NCBI GenBank assembly: GCA_903848645.1
Contig: CAINGU010000048.1
Location: 56,827-120,826 of the forward strand
Direction: 5' to 3'
Origin: an uncultured cyanobacterium
GTDB lineage: Bacteria; Cyanobacteriota; Cyanobacteriia; Cyanobacteriales; Nostocaceae
DNA: 64,000 bases
Shown: one piece after another, positions 44,259 through 54,729 of the stretch
Position numbering within the stretch: position 1 is the stretch's first letter
Layout: each line of letters starts with the position of its first letter
Position numbers and translations under genes: made by a program
Notes under the pieces: model-generated
What the model saw: the letters and a program-made list of their open reading frames with translations, nothing else
Databases searched by the model: none
Told to the model about the DNA's origin: nothing

Positions 44259-45272
44259 TTAAACCCATTTTTCAGCGACTAATTCCGCCAAATCAAGAAC
44301 ACGTTGGCTATAACCCCACTCATTGTCATACCATGCCATAACTTTCACCATGTCATTACCCATAACTAGAGTCAAGCTGGCATCAACGATAGAAGACTCA
44401 TTTGTACCTTGATAGTCAGAAGATACAAGTTCCAATTCTGTATAACCCAAAATGCCTTTCAAAGAACCTTCGGAAGCTTCTTTAAGAGCTTGGTTAACTT
44501 CTTCGGCAATAGTGCGCTTTTCAGTTTGAACGACAAAATCCACCATGGAAACGTTAGGTGTTGGTACACGTAGCGCGACACCATTTAGCTTACCCTTCAA
44601 CTGAGGAAGTACCAAAGCTACTGCTTTTGCTGCACCAGTGGAGGTAGGAACAATGTTGATAGCTGCTGCTCTTGCCCGACGCAAATCACGGTGGGAAGCG
44701 TCTAGTAAACGCTGATCACCTGTGTAGCTGTGGGTAGTGGTCATGATGCCTTTAATGATCCCAAATTTTTCATCTAATACCTTGGCAATGGGAGCTAAAC
44801 AGTTGGTTGTACAACTGGCGTTACTGATGATGTTATGGATGTTGTGGTCATAATCATGATGATTGACACCGATTACAAAAGTACCATCTTCATTTTTGCC
44901 GGGGGCTGTAATCAGAACCTTTTTAGCGCCGGCATTTACGTGCCTCATTGCCCCTTCTTTGCTGGTAAAAACGCCTGTTGATTCGATAATCAGGTCAATT
45001 CCCCACTCTTTCCAGGGCAAGTTATCTGGGTTGCGGTCAGATACGCATTTAATTGTATTACCATTAATGGTGATGGAATTATCATCAGCACTAATATCTA
45101 CACCTTGCAGTTTACCTAGCATAGAGTCATATCTAAGCAGGTGAGCATTAGTTCTAGGGTCGGATGTGTCATTAATACCGACCAGTTGGATATTGCTATT
45201 TTCTCTACCCACCCAGCAGCGTGCAAAGTTACGTCCAATGCGCCCAAAACCGTTAATTGCAACTCTAATCAC
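44259..45272 (-). CDS. gap2: glyceraldehyde-3-phosphate dehydrogenase
   Basis: The product is 337 residues from a GTG at 45272 (read as [15 protein letters not shown]); upstream codons to 45323 are not family-like. The NAD(P)-binding GFGRIGRN, the catalytic Cys in [17 protein letters not shown] and the Asp/His motifs ([24 protein letters not shown]) are present. Length and the [15 protein letters not shown] segment fit the cyanobacterial photosynthetic Gap2 that uses NADPH in the Calvin cycle. The gap2 versus gap1 call is by overall likeness. Confidence 0.93.
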   Translation of the reverse strand: MIRVAINGFGRIGRNFARCWVGRENSNIQLVGINDTSDPRTNAHLLRYDSMLGKLQGVDISADDNSITINGNTIKCVSDRNPDNLPWKEWGIDLIIESTGVFTSKEGAMRHVNAGAKKVLITAPGKNEDGTFVIGVNHHDYDHNIHNIISNASCTTNCLAPIAKVLDEKFGIIKGIMTTTHSYTGDQRLLDASHRDLRRARAAAINIVPTSTGAAKAVALVLPQLKGKLNGVALRVPTPNVSMVDFVVQTEKRTIAEEVNQALKEASEGSLKGILGYTELELVSSDYQGTNESSIVDASLTLVMGNDMVKVMAWYDNEWGYSQRVLDLAELVAEKWV

Positions 45273-45871
45273 AGTGTCTTGCCCTCTGTATTTATGCCTA
45301 TAAGTTGATATCCTTGACCCCAATCATATCGCAAAGAGGGAGGCTATTTATAACGAGAAAGTCTGAGATCAACAAAAAAATACAGAATTTATTTATAAAC
45401 TCTTGGAGTCGAGGGGGCAGTGAGGCAGAGGGCAGGGAGTAGGGGCAAGAGTATTTACCAATTACCAATTACCCAATTATGATTTCTATAAATTGAATAA
45501 TAGTTTCACTACCAATGTACTATTGTAGTCAATTCCAACTGAAGCTTTAGGATAGTGATGCAAGTTGCTATACCCAAGGCTATGCTACCTAGTTCTAAAA
45601 AAGTCACCATAATATGTATTTAAATTTACAAAATTTTCTTTCCCGATGTAGCAGAAATTTTCAGAATAATCTTATGAGCAGATTAAAAATAGTCAGAATT
45701 TTCAACAGGGGGATAATCTGGCTCAAAGGGCAAAACCAAAGTCAAAATTTAATCATTCAGCAGGGATGAACATTTTGGATGGGATAGTTAGTATCTGTAA
45801 AAATCAAAATCCTGTTATGATACGCGTGTCTTATGTGATTCTGGTGTGGTGTGGTGTAAGAGGTGAATAAA
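45273..45871. other. 599-bp divergent promoter region of gap2 and murC
   Basis: The region holds tandem-like purine-rich and ACCAATT repeats (about 45407-45475: GGCAGTGAGGCAGAGGGCAG, then ATTACCAATTACCCAATTA) and AT-rich DNA. Near murC a TGTGGTGTGGTGTGGTGTAAG run (45843-45860) precedes the ribosome site. No gene or structured RNA is recognised. Confidence 0.5.
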
Positions 45872-47326
45872 ATGAGTAATTCTATAGATTTTAGTGGTAG
45901 ACCATTTCATTTCATTGGCATTGGTGGGATTGGAATGTCTGCTTTGGCTTATGTTCTAACCAAACGCCAATTACCAGTATCCGGTTCAGACTTGCGTCCT
46001 AACCATATTACGCACAAGTTAGAATCCCTGGGCGCTCACATTTTTAGTAGACAAGAAGCCAGCAATTTGGAATTCTTTCTGCCTGAAGTAGCGACTGATG
46101 CCGTAACTTCTCCAGAACAATTATCTGTGGTGAAAACAACCTGGCCTCAAGTGATTTGTTCCACAGCCATTAATGCTAATAATTTAGAATATAAAGCAGC
46201 ACTGGAATTAGGTTGTCCAATTTGGCATCGTTCTGATGTTCTTGCCGCTTTGATTGCTGATTATTACAGTATTGGTGTGGCAGGAACTCATGGCAAAACT
46301 ACTACTAGTAGCATGATTGGTTATATGCTCGTGCAAGCTGGACTTGATCCGACGATTTTGGTTGGTGGTGAAGTTAAGGCTTGGGAAGGTAATGCTAGAA
46401 TGGGGTCAAGCCGTTATTTGGTCGCGGAAGCTGATGAATCTGATGGTTCTTTGGTGAAACACGCTCCAGAAATTGGCATTATTACTAATATTGAATTAGA
46501 TCATCCTGATCACTACGAAAGTTTAGAAGAGGTGGTTGATACCTTCCAAACCTTTGCTCAAGGTTGCAAAACTTTGGTGGGTAGCATTGATTGTGAAACA
46601 GTGCGCGAGCGCCTAAAACCAAGCATTAGCTATAGTCTTTACCCAGATAAAGGTGCTGACTACACCGTTACCAATATAGATTACCGTGCTGATGGGACAA
46701 CAGCTTTGGTATGGGAAAAAGGTAAAGCCTTGGGTTTATTAAATTTACAGCTATTAAGTCATCATAACCTCAGCAATTCTTTAGCAGCAGTAGCGGTAGG
46801 TCGGTTTTTGGGGTTGGAATTTGGGGAAATTGCCAAAGGTATTGCTACCTTTGAAGGTGCAAGACGACGATTTGAGTTCCGAGGTGAGGCGGCTGGGATT
46901 ACTTTTATTGATGACTATGCCCATCATCCTAGTGAAATTCGTGCTACTCTAGCCGCAGCCCGTCTTCAAGCTAGACCTGGACAAAGGGTAGTTGCTATCT
47001 TTCAACCCCATCGTTATACTCGGACATTAACGTTTTTAGAAGAATTTGCTGCATCTTTTACCCATGCTGATTTAGTCGTCCTGACTGATATTTACAGTGC
47101 TGGCGAACCTGATTTAGGACAAGTCAGTGGTGAAGATCTAGCCACCGCAATTAGCAAACACAATCCTCAAGTAGTTTATCAACCAACTTTACCTTTAGTT
47201 AGTGAGTTTTTACTGCAAAACCTGCGGTTGGGAGATTTGGCACTGTTTTTAGGTGCGGGTAACTTGAATCAGGCTATTCCCGAACTGATTACCACCATGA
47301 GCGAACCTGCAATTGCCACATCTTAG
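45872..47326 (+). CDS. murC: UDP-N-acetylmuramate-L-alanine ligase
   Basis: The ATG at 45872 ([26 protein letters not shown]) has AAGAGGTG 7 bp upstream; a GTG three codons earlier lies inside that site. The 484-residue ligase adds L-Ala to UDP-MurNAc. Motifs are the N-terminal GIGGIGMS, the ATP loop [18 protein letters not shown], the Mur-ligase [11 protein letters not shown], and [16 protein letters not shown] and FQPHRYTRT in the C-terminal domain. murB follows. Confidence 0.97.
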   Translation: MSNSIDFSGRPFHFIGIGGIGMSALAYVLTKRQLPVSGSDLRPNHITHKLESLGAHIFSRQEASNLEFFLPEVATDAVTSPEQLSVVKTTWPQVICSTAINANNLEYKAALELGCPIWHRSDVLAALIADYYSIGVAGTHGKTTTSSMIGYMLVQAGLDPTILVGGEVKAWEGNARMGSSRYLVAEADESDGSLVKHAPEIGIITNIELDHPDHYESLEEVVDTFQTFAQGCKTLVGSIDCETVRERLKPSISYSLYPDKGADYTVTNIDYRADGTTALVWEKGKALGLLNLQLLSHHNLSNSLAAVAVGRFLGLEFGEIAKGIATFEGARRRFEFRGEAAGITFIDDYAHHPSEIRATLAAARLQARPGQRVVAIFQPHRYTRTLTFLEEFAASFTHADLVVLTDIYSAGEPDLGQVSGEDLATAISKHNPQVVYQPTLPLVSEFLLQNLRLGDLALFLGAGNLNQAIPELITTMSEPAIATS

Positions 47327-47429
47327 GGTAATAACAGTATCTAAGCAGTGGTTTGATAAGTTAACTGCAATACCGGATAAATCCAGTAAATCCATAACAT
47401 CAGTCAAAAATTCACCAATTGAAGTAAAG

Positions 47430-48428
47430 ATGATAACTTCCCAGGGATTTGGCAAAATCTGCAAATTTTCTGATTTGACTCCACAACTGCAAACGCCAGA
47501 TGATGTGGATAATAGTAAATTAATTTACTTACCAGGAACGAATTGTACTCTCAAAACCCATACTTCCTTGTCAGCGTTCACTTCTTATCGAGTTGGGGGA
47601 GAGGCTGAATGCTACGTTGCTCCCCGCGATTTAGCAACGTTACAAGCAAGTATTGAGTACGCAAAAGAAAATGATTTACCAGTTACAATATTAGGTGCTG
47701 GTTCTAATTTGTTGGTGAGCGATCGCGGTATACCCGGTTTAGTGATCGCTACTCGGCATCTGCGTTCTAAAAATTTTGACCCAACTACAGGTCAATTAAC
47801 TATATCCGCAGGTGAACCTCTTCCTACTTTAGCATGGGACGTAGCCGCTTTGGGATGGGAAGGATTAGAATGGGCTGTGGGTATTCCCGGAACTGTGGGC
47901 GGGGCGGTGGTGATGAATGCTGGAGCGCATAATAGTTGTATCTCAGATATGTTAGTTAGCGCCCAAGTTCTTTCCCCAGATGGAACTTTGGCAATTCTCA
48001 CCCCAGAGGAATTAGGCTACACATACCGGAGTTCACTACTACAAGGTGGTAAGCGGGTGGTGACTCAAGCCACCTTCCAACTCCAACCAGGAGCAGATCC
48101 TGTGCAAGTGACAGCTAGAACGAAGGAACATAAAAAACACCGACTTAGCACCCAACCTTATAGCTATCCTAGTTGTGGCAGTGTGTTTAGAAACCCTAAA
48201 CCTTATACTGCTGGTTGGTTAATTGAACAAACCGGACTCAAAGGTTATCAATTAGGGGGAGCGCAAGTTGCCCAACTGCATGCTAATTTTATTGTCAATC
48301 GGGGAGGAGCTAAAGCCAGCGATATTTTCTGCCTCATTCGTCATATTCAATATGAGGTGCAAGAACGCTGGTCAATTTGGCTAGAACCAGAAGTGAAAAT
48401 GTTGGGTGAGTTTCAAGCAATTTCCTAA
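47430..48428 (+). CDS. murB: UDP-N-acetylenolpyruvoylglucosamine reductase
   Basis: MurB reduces UDP-enolpyruvyl-GlcNAc to UDP-MurNAc. The ATG at 47430 ([16 protein letters not shown]) gives 332 residues; the frame extends to 47313, where it overlaps the end of murC, but that N-terminus is not family-like. FAD-binding motifs are [11 protein letters not shown] and [18 protein letters not shown]; the catalytic Ser lies in [32 protein letters not shown] is the hallmark segment. It is expected to be cotranscribed with murC. Confidence 0.95.
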   Translation: MITSQGFGKICKFSDLTPQLQTPDDVDNSKLIYLPGTNCTLKTHTSLSAFTSYRVGGEAECYVAPRDLATLQASIEYAKENDLPVTILGAGSNLLVSDRGIPGLVIATRHLRSKNFDPTTGQLTISAGEPLPTLAWDVAALGWEGLEWAVGIPGTVGGAVVMNAGAHNSCISDMLVSAQVLSPDGTLAILTPEELGYTYRSSLLQGGKRVVTQATFQLQPGADPVQVTARTKEHKKHRLSTQPYSYPSCGSVFRNPKPYTAGWLIEQTGLKGYQLGGAQVAQLHANFIVNRGGAKASDIFCLIRHIQYEVQERWSIWLEPEVKMLGEFQAIS

Positions 48429-48577
48429 AGGCAAGAGGTAAGAGGCAAAAGGCAAAAGGCAAAAGGCAAGAGGCAGGGATTTTCTCCATTACCAATTACC
48501 AATTACCCATCACCAATTACCCACGCCATCTATAATTGAATTTGATTTGTCAGTAATCGTACAGCGGATAACCAGTT
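48429..48577. repeat. GGCAAAA and CCAATTA tandem repeats
   Basis: The murB-ybaB gap holds seven-base units GGCAAAA/GGCAAGA (48432-48472), then TTACCAATTACCAATTACCC (48489-48524). Confidence 0.75.
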
Positions 48578-48925
48578 ATGGCAGAAAAAGGACAGGGATT
48601 TGGCTTTGGCTTAGGCAAAATGAAGGAATTAGCCGAAGCATTTAAAAAAGCCCAGCAGGTTCAAGAAGGTGCTAAGCGTCTTCAAGAAGAATTGGAGCAA
48701 ATGGAGATTCTCGGAGAATCTGGTGGTGGACTTGTTAAAGTTGTTGTCAGTGGCAACCAAGAACCCAAACGAGTGGAAATTGCTCAATCTGCTTTAGAAG
48801 AAGGTGCAGAAGTGCTTTCTGATTTAGTAGTTGCGGCTATGAAAGATGCCTATAAAAAGTCTACCGAAACCATGCGGGAACGGATGGAAGATCTCACCAG
48901 CGGACTGGAATTACCTGGAATGTAG
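48578..48925 (+). CDS. YbaB/EbfC-family nucleoid-associated protein
   Basis: This 115-residue protein has the YbaB/EbfC fold: a long helix ([33 protein letters not shown]), a central beta sheet ([22 protein letters not shown]) and a C-terminal helix ([27 protein letters not shown]). These dimeric proteins bind DNA and coat the nucleoid. In many bacteria the gene is next to recR or dnaX, which are not here. Confidence 0.92.
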   Translation: MAEKGQGFGFGLGKMKELAEAFKKAQQVQEGAKRLQEELEQMEILGESGGGLVKVVVSGNQEPKRVEIAQSALEEGAEVLSDLVVAAMKDAYKKSTETMRERMEDLTSGLELPGM

Positions 48926-48939
48926 TCACTCAATTTTGG

Positions 48940-49150
48940 ATTGACGTTAGCGAAGCGTACGCAGCGCAGCGAGTATTTTGGATTTTGGATTGACTCCAAC
49001 CTAAAGTGTAGAAGCTCAAAAATTTTGGATTTTAGATTGACGTTAGCGAAGCGTACGCAGCGCAGCGAGTATTTTTCCGTTCTCAAGGATAGGGACTCGT
49101 ACCAAATTTTTTTATCTAAAATCTAAAATCTAAAATCTAAAATCTAAAAT
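48940..49150. repeat. two identical 40-bp repeats and AAAATCT tandem units
   Basis: ATTGACGTTAGCGAAGCGTA followed by CGCAGCGCAGCGAGTATTTT occurs at 48940-48979 and, identically, at 49036-49075. Five AAAATCT units follow at 49116-49150. The gap 48926-49208 has no gene; frames here on both strands are repeat translations. Confidence 0.85.
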
Positions 49151-49208
49151 TCCCGGTCAGTGGTCAGTAGCATAAAATAACTGACAACTGACACAAAAAT
49201 CAAAATAC

Positions 49209-49694
49209 ATGACTTATAAGTTACTGTTTGTCTGCCTTGGTAATATTTGCCGATCACCATCGGCTGAAAATATTATGAATCATCTGATTGAGCAAGGGGG
49301 TTTGAGCAAAACAATTCTTTGCGATTCTGCGGGTACTGCTGGTTATCACATCGGTGCAGCACCAGATAGACGCATGAGTGCCGCAGCAGAGAATAAGTTA
49401 GGATTTAAACTCCGTGGCCAAGCTCGGCAATTTCAAATCCGTGACTTTCAAGAGTTTGATTTGATTTTGGCAATGGATCGCAATAATTATGATGATATCC
49501 TCGCTGTTGACCCTTCTGGGCAATATCATTTTAAAGTTAGGTTGATGTGTGATTTTTGCTCTACACACACTCGCAAGGAAGTTCCAGACCCCTATTATGG
49601 GGGAGTCGAGGGCTTTAATCATGTTATTGATTTATTAATGGATGCCTGTGAAGGTCTGCTCAAACACATCACTGATAGTGTGGCTTGTCCTTAG
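49209..49694 (+). CDS. low-molecular-weight protein tyrosine phosphatase
   Basis: This 161-residue phosphatase has the P-loop CLGNICRSPSAENI (residues 9-22, nucleophile Cys and Arg), and the general-acid Asp in VPDPYYGGVEGFNHVIDLL (~127-145). The proteins act on phosphotyrosine or on low-molecular phospho-substrates. Substrates in cyanobacteria are mostly unknown. No partner kinase gene is beside it. Confidence 0.94.
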   Translation: MTYKLLFVCLGNICRSPSAENIMNHLIEQGGLSKTILCDSAGTAGYHIGAAPDRRMSAAAENKLGFKLRGQARQFQIRDFQEFDLILAMDRNNYDDILAVDPSGQYHFKVRLMCDFCSTHTRKEVPDPYYGGVEGFNHVIDLLMDACEGLLKHITDSVACP

Positions 49695-49729
49695 CCATAC
49701 AGCAATAATCAAAAATCTCATATTCCCAG

Positions 49730-49758
49730 ATCCCCGATTTCTTTGAAGAGTCGGGGAT
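49730..49758 (+). terminator. terminator-like hairpin between phosphatase and surface-protein operon
   Basis: ATCCCCGA and TCGGGGAT form an 8-bp stem with a 13-base loop, 36 bp after the phosphatase stop and 29 bp before the convergent 3' end of the surface operon. It could terminate from both sides. Confidence 0.6.
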
Positions 49759-49786
49759 TCACAGCATATTGCAGGTAAAAGAGGTG

Positions 49787-52543
49787 CTATTTCACTTGGC
49801 CACGGAAGCGCACAAAGCCATAAGAATTAGCTGGAGTTCCCACACCAGTAGCAGGAGGTAGACTAGTTAAGGTTGAGTTAGTAATATTCACTACGATAGC
49901 CCCATTAGTATTACTGCCACATGAAGTTGGTGTACTGCTATCGTTAGCTGAATAAAAAGTACCGCGATCTGTATCTGCTACATTACTCAAGTAAACTGTA
50001 GGGGTACTACTACCTATAGCTAAAGCAATACCCTGATCTGCTGTTGATAAACCACCATCATTAGGAGTTAAACCATTAAAAGCAGTAGGGATAAAAGTTA
50101 CATTGCTAGGAACTAAATCACAGAATTTGACGTTTTTTGCTGCTCCTAGACCATTGGAGAGGAAATAAATGGTGTATTCTAATTCATCTCCTGGCTTCAC
50201 AGTCCCTGCATTAATTAAACCTTGTAAGTAGTTACTAGGCCATTTAGGGTCATTATCATCAATATCTTTGGGTGCAGCTACATAATTTGCCGCAGCCAAA
50301 GCTACATCACTACGACCATCCACAAAACTATTATAATTTTGATTGTTAATGCGGGTAATCCGTTTAACTAATAATAATTTTGGTTGAGTAGGAGTAATGG
50401 AGACGGTAAATAATGTAGGGTCATCGTCCCCGCTCTTACTAGGATCATTACCTGTATCTATACCATCATCAGCAGTTTGTAAGAAATTATTGCCTACAGT
50501 TGGCGGATTAGTCACACCAGAAGTTGGTACTGCATCTGTCAATACATTGCCAACTGTTGCTGAATTATCAGGTGTATTGAAATTAGCACTTGCTTGGTTA
50601 CTAATGGGTTGACCGCTATTGTTATTATTAATTTTAGCAGTAATTTTAATAGTAATTGTATCACCTACTCGCAAAGTTCCACTATTAGTTAAAGCTCCAG
50701 TACCAGTGTAACTATTATTGAGAGCAATGGTATTACCTGAAGTTGCGCTAGTAATGGCTGCACTCTGATAAGTAATCTGTGATGGCAAGTTATCAGTAAT
50801 GACAAAATTAGTTGCGTCACTATTACCAGGACTGAGATTGGAATAAATAATAGTGTATTCGACGGTATCGCCTACACTCACAGTGCCACTATTATCATTA
50901 TCTGTTAGAAAGCGTACTGATTTAGTACCTTGAACATTAGCTGTCTTGTTGCTAGTAATTACTAAAGGTGTGATTATAGCTTGACTGGGGAAAAATGTCC
51001 AGGTGTCCATACCTTTAAAATCACCATAGTTGTTACTATAGGAGTGTCTATATAAAGGATTACTACTGTCTATTCCTCTAGCAGCATTACGAGGGTTACT
51101 AGCTCCTGAACCATCTAAGCTGACAAATGTCCCATCCGCCGTTGTATAATTACTGTCATTGTAATAAATTGTAGCAGCACTGATTTTCGTCCCATTTTGA
51201 TCTAGAATATCAGGGAATACTGATGGGGGGTTTTCCATCGTGATCTTAACCCCTGAAGTATTATACTCAGCATCGAGTAAGGGAAAGTGATATTCACCCG
51301 ATCTAGTGGTAATTTGGGCGCTATAGGGCTGATTTCCAGGTCTTGGTTGTAGTGGTACCCCACTAGCATCCTTGCCATCCCATGACACCACTGTTTGCCC
51401 AGCAGACATCACATTTTGTAATACTCGGTCTGTACTAGGATCAAAAATGCCATCACCGTTGGTGTCAATAATAATTTGATAATAACCACTAGTTAGCACT
51501 TTAAAACTAAAATTACCGCCTACGCCAACAAAAGTCTGGTTTCCACTACCACCGCTCCCTCCTGTAAAGAGGAAATTTTGGGGTACTGCCGGTGGTACTG
51601 GTATGACAGGAACTCCTAAAGCATTCAGTGTTGCTGTGGCAGAACGGTTCAAGAAAATATAATGGGTAATATTTCCGGGTGTATCTGCAATACTTGGATC
51701 TTGAACTCTCACATTACCAGAGAAGTTAAGAGCATTATCGGTAGCACCAGCAGCAGAATGGTAAAGAGTGGAGTTATTGGTTTTATCAATATATCCTCGA
51801 CTATTGGCAAAAAAGATGAAACCAAAGGGATCGATTCCATTCATCTCAGTTTGATATCTATACCCATCTTTAGTTTGAATATAAAGCTGGGAGTTGAGTC
51901 CTATACCATTACTTCCCATATTTAGGGCTATATAGTTAGCAAATACCCGCCCTGTTTGGGCAATGCCGCCAGATGTAACTGTAATATCCCAAGCAGCCAC
52001 CCCTGAATTTTGAGTACTATCTATAGCAAATTGTGATTTTGCCAGGATAGGAGAAGGATCACCTGACAAACTCGGAGCGCGAAATTCAACTTTATAAACA
52101 CCAGTTTCTTTGGCCACGAAGAAACAAGGAGTGTAACCTCCTGCATTGGGGAAAGGACCAACGGTTTCTTTAGCAACGGTGTCAATTAAGCCATAACCAC
52201 TAGATAGCACATCGCAAGAACCATTTTGACCTCCAAAGGGACTTTTATAAACAATATCTTGAGTCCCATTACTATTACTACTTGTAGGCACACTAGAACC
52301 AAGATTAACCGTTTCCCCTGCGTTCACGTAAACTTGCAGGGTTGTTTGCCGTAGAATACTGGCAGTCTTTCCATTTGCCCATTCTAGGTAAGGTCTGTAT
52401 CCACCATTGGAGACTAACTCTTTACTTCCCTCAGCCCAGCTAGGTTGTATCCCTTGTCCCCAAATACATAAAAGAAAGGCCAGGCTACTAATTAATTTCC
52501 CTGAGTAGCGGCTTGGTAATGACAGTTTCATTTTATTATTCAT
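49787..52543 (-). CDS. exported DUF11-repeat surface protein
   Basis: This 918-residue protein has a signal peptide (LISSLAFLLCIWGQGIQPSWAEG, cleavage about 37) and a large beta-rich N-terminal region. A FlgD-like Ig segment (about 355-420, GYYQIIIDTNGDGIFDPSTDRV ... VVSWDGKDASGVPL) follows, and then two DUF11 domains: VSVGDTVEYTIIYSNLSPGN (~550-640) and VKPGDELEYTIYFLSNGLG (~785-900). It ends NSYGFVRFRGQVK, like the end of the 847-residue protein at 60936. It is the last gene of the six-gene surface cluster. A location on the cell surface is inferred from the signal and Ig-type repeats; function unknown. Confidence 0.83.
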   Translation of the reverse strand: MNNKMKLSLPSRYSGKLISSLAFLLCIWGQGIQPSWAEGSKELVSNGGYRPYLEWANGKTASILRQTTLQVYVNAGETVNLGSSVPTSSNSNGTQDIVYKSPFGGQNGSCDVLSSGYGLIDTVAKETVGPFPNAGGYTPCFFVAKETGVYKVEFRAPSLSGDPSPILAKSQFAIDSTQNSGVAAWDITVTSGGIAQTGRVFANYIALNMGSNGIGLNSQLYIQTKDGYRYQTEMNGIDPFGFIFFANSRGYIDKTNNSTLYHSAAGATDNALNFSGNVRVQDPSIADTPGNITHYIFLNRSATATLNALGVPVIPVPPAVPQNFLFTGGSGGSGNQTFVGVGGNFSFKVLTSGYYQIIIDTNGDGIFDPSTDRVLQNVMSAGQTVVSWDGKDASGVPLQPRPGNQPYSAQITTRSGEYHFPLLDAEYNTSGVKITMENPPSVFPDILDQNGTKISAATIYYNDSNYTTADGTFVSLDGSGASNPRNAARGIDSSNPLYRHSYSNNYGDFKGMDTWTFFPSQAIITPLVITSNKTANVQGTKSVRFLTDNDNSGTVSVGDTVEYTIIYSNLSPGNSDATNFVITDNLPSQITYQSAAITSATSGNTIALNNSYTGTGALTNSGTLRVGDTITIKITAKINNNNSGQPISNQASANFNTPDNSATVGNVLTDAVPTSGVTNPPTVGNNFLQTADDGIDTGNDPSKSGDDDPTLFTVSITPTQPKLLLVKRITRINNQNYNSFVDGRSDVALAAANYVAAPKDIDDNDPKWPSNYLQGLINAGTVKPGDELEYTIYFLSNGLGAAKNVKFCDLVPSNVTFIPTAFNGLTPNDGGLSTADQGIALAIGSSTPTVYLSNVADTDRGTFYSANDSSTPTSCGSNTNGAIVVNITNSTLTSLPPATGVGTPANSYGFVRFRGQVK

Positions 52544-52632
52544 ATTTTCAATTTTTCTCCTGCTGATTTCACGACAAATAACTGATCCTATAAAATTAAC
52601 TGCACAAATTCGGGGCTTGATTACTTTCCTTT

Positions 52633-54729
52633 TTATTCCAACTGCAAATCTGTTTCTTCGACAATCACTTCTATGCCACGGATATCTTTGAAAATAAATT
52701 CTGAACGCCGATTTCGAGCATGATCTAATTTCCTATTCCCAGGAGTTAATAGTTCTCTTTCACCAAAGGAACGGATTGTCATTCTTTCTGGGGCAATACC
52801 TTGACGGATGAGATAATTTCTCGTAGATTTGGCACGGTTTGCTCCCAATCTGATATTATATTCGTCGCTGGCGCGTTTATCGGTATGTCCATAAATTTCC
52901 ACTATGATTGAGGGATTTTCCCGTAATACTTGAGCAATTTTATTAAGGATGTTAGCACTGGCAGGACTAATATTATATTTGTCTAGAGCAAAGTGGATAT
53001 TTTTAGGAACTTTGAGTTTGATGGGTTCATTCGGTATTTCTGGATATTCAGGTGGCTTTATTGGTGGTTTTTGGGGAATTCGTGGGGTTAAACAATTAGG
53101 AAATGTGGAAGAAAGTTGAGATTTGCTATTGATAATGATAGGTTTATTTAGATCAATAGGACGAATTACAGCCGGATAGGCAGGTTCAGATGTTCCATAC
53201 TGGGGAAGAGTAGCGATCGCACTCACTCTATCTCCTGGTTGTAAATCATCTAAATTAAAGCTAAATTTACCTTGATTATCAGCGGTAGTTGTTGCTAATG
53301 GTTCACTCAAAAAACCATAACCATCTTTACCAGTAATGCGATAAATATCCACTTGGGAATTAGGTTCAGCTATACCATCAATACCCACCTGGGAACTAAT
53401 ACCTAAGAAAAATTGGGAACTGAGAAATCTAGGGCTATTAATGGCTGCATTAGCTGTATCTAATCTTCTATTGGGAGAGTTACGCATAGGGTTGGGTCCA
53501 TCGCCATTTTGAAAGTCTTCTATTTCCACATTATGCTGATTATTTAGGTCTATACTTAATCCTTCTAAAAAATAAAATTTATTATTTTTAATGATGTTTC
53601 TATCACTTTGAGGATAGGATGTAATTACTACTCCTGCACCTGCTTGATAACTAATATTATTGTTATTAACTTGATGCTCATTCCCCATTAAATAAACCGC
53701 AGCCCGGCGAAATCTTCTCCCATTTGATTTAATTTGATTATTCAATATTTTAGTAGATCCTTGAGGTTTAAAAGCATAAATTCCACTACCATCATTACCA
53801 CAAATTAAGTTAGCTCTAATTTCTGATTTATCAATATTACCATCTAACCGAATAGCATCGGGCATTCCCGCTAGACCATTACCAATAATAATATTTTCAA
53901 GTATTTGCATTTCTGTAGCTTGCGAACCTGTAATAATCCCGCTACCATCATGATAGGAAATGCGATTTCTATTGATAATTGTTCCCTGGGAATTAAATAC
54001 CGAAATACCAAAAGCAGAGGGATTTTCTGGCATTTTTCCATCGGTAGTCATCCCTAACCAATTGTTTTCAATAATGACATTTTTTGGGGGTTGTTTATTT
54101 TCTGTTTCGGGAATTTCGCCAACAAAAGATTTTAATTTAAAAGTATGGGGAAGGATAAAAGTATTAGCAATAAAAATATCTGCTGGTGGTGTACTTTCCG
54201 TATCTCGATGATAGGAGTTAAAACCATAAATACTCAAGCCACGAATAGTAATGTTATCAGCAGTAATAGTTAAACCCCGAAATACTTCTGCACCTGTAGC
54301 AGGGGTAATACTCACTACTGGTTCAGGAATATTAATTTCCGCAGTGGGAGATTTTTCTCTATCGTATCCTGGTTGGGTTGTCCCATCAATAATTAAACCA
54401 GAAGCTTTTAGTGGTGGGAGAACTTCTTGCAGATAAATAGTAGTTTGTTCTGGGGGTAAATTAAACTCTATGCGAGAAGATTGACTAGGGGTAACTTGCG
54501 ATTTTTCAGAATTGCTTAATTGTTCTATTTTTAAACTACCATTAACAAGAGAAATTGCTTCTCTTAATGTTAATTTATCATCGGGTGTAATTTGCCCATC
54601 TTGATTACTATTCACCACTACTTTTAGTCCTGGGAATTGAGTTTGGGCTAAGGTAGCAGTCGGTAGTATTATTAATAGTAATAATGATAAATTAAAAGAA
54701 TTTTGAATTTTGAATTTTAATAGTTTCAT
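52633..54729 (-). CDS. beta-helix protein with C-terminal OmpA peptidoglycan-binding domain
   Basis: This 698-residue exported protein (signal LSLLLLIILPTATLAQT) begins with a CSLREA-type segment (KVVVNSNQDGQITPDDKLTLREAISLVNG). It continues with a right-handed parallel beta-helix (about 90-400, ENNWLGMTTDGKMPENPSAFG; repeated xxIxxNxI rungs such as NVIIENNWLG and TKILNNQIKS) and an Ig-like segment (~450-520). The C-terminal OmpA domain (~585-690, IYGHTDKRASDEYNIRLGANRAKSTRNYLI ... HARNRRSEFIF) would bind peptidoglycan. Its start overlaps the end of the upstream barrel gene by 4 bp, so it could anchor that complex to the wall. Confidence 0.86.
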   Translation of the reverse strand: MKLLKFKIQNSFNLSLLLLIILPTATLAQTQFPGLKVVVNSNQDGQITPDDKLTLREAISLVNGSLKIEQLSNSEKSQVTPSQSSRIEFNLPPEQTTIYLQEVLPPLKASGLIIDGTTQPGYDREKSPTAEINIPEPVVSITPATGAEVFRGLTITADNITIRGLSIYGFNSYHRDTESTPPADIFIANTFILPHTFKLKSFVGEIPETENKQPPKNVIIENNWLGMTTDGKMPENPSAFGISVFNSQGTIINRNRISYHDGSGIITGSQATEMQILENIIIGNGLAGMPDAIRLDGNIDKSEIRANLICGNDGSGIYAFKPQGSTKILNNQIKSNGRRFRRAAVYLMGNEHQVNNNNISYQAGAGVVITSYPQSDRNIIKNNKFYFLEGLSIDLNNQHNVEIEDFQNGDGPNPMRNSPNRRLDTANAAINSPRFLSSQFFLGISSQVGIDGIAEPNSQVDIYRITGKDGYGFLSEPLATTTADNQGKFSFNLDDLQPGDRVSAIATLPQYGTSEPAYPAVIRPIDLNKPIIINSKSQLSSTFPNCLTPRIPQKPPIKPPEYPEIPNEPIKLKVPKNIHFALDKYNISPASANILNKIAQVLRENPSIIVEIYGHTDKRASDEYNIRLGANRAKSTRNYLIRQGIAPERMTIRSFGERELLTPGNRKLDHARNRRSEFIFKDIRGIEVIVEETDLQLE

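Noticed and set aside
48850..49126. Reading frames on both strands in the ybaB-phosphatase gap
   Set aside because: They translate the duplicated 40-bp repeat and heptanucleotide units, with no ribosome site or homology.
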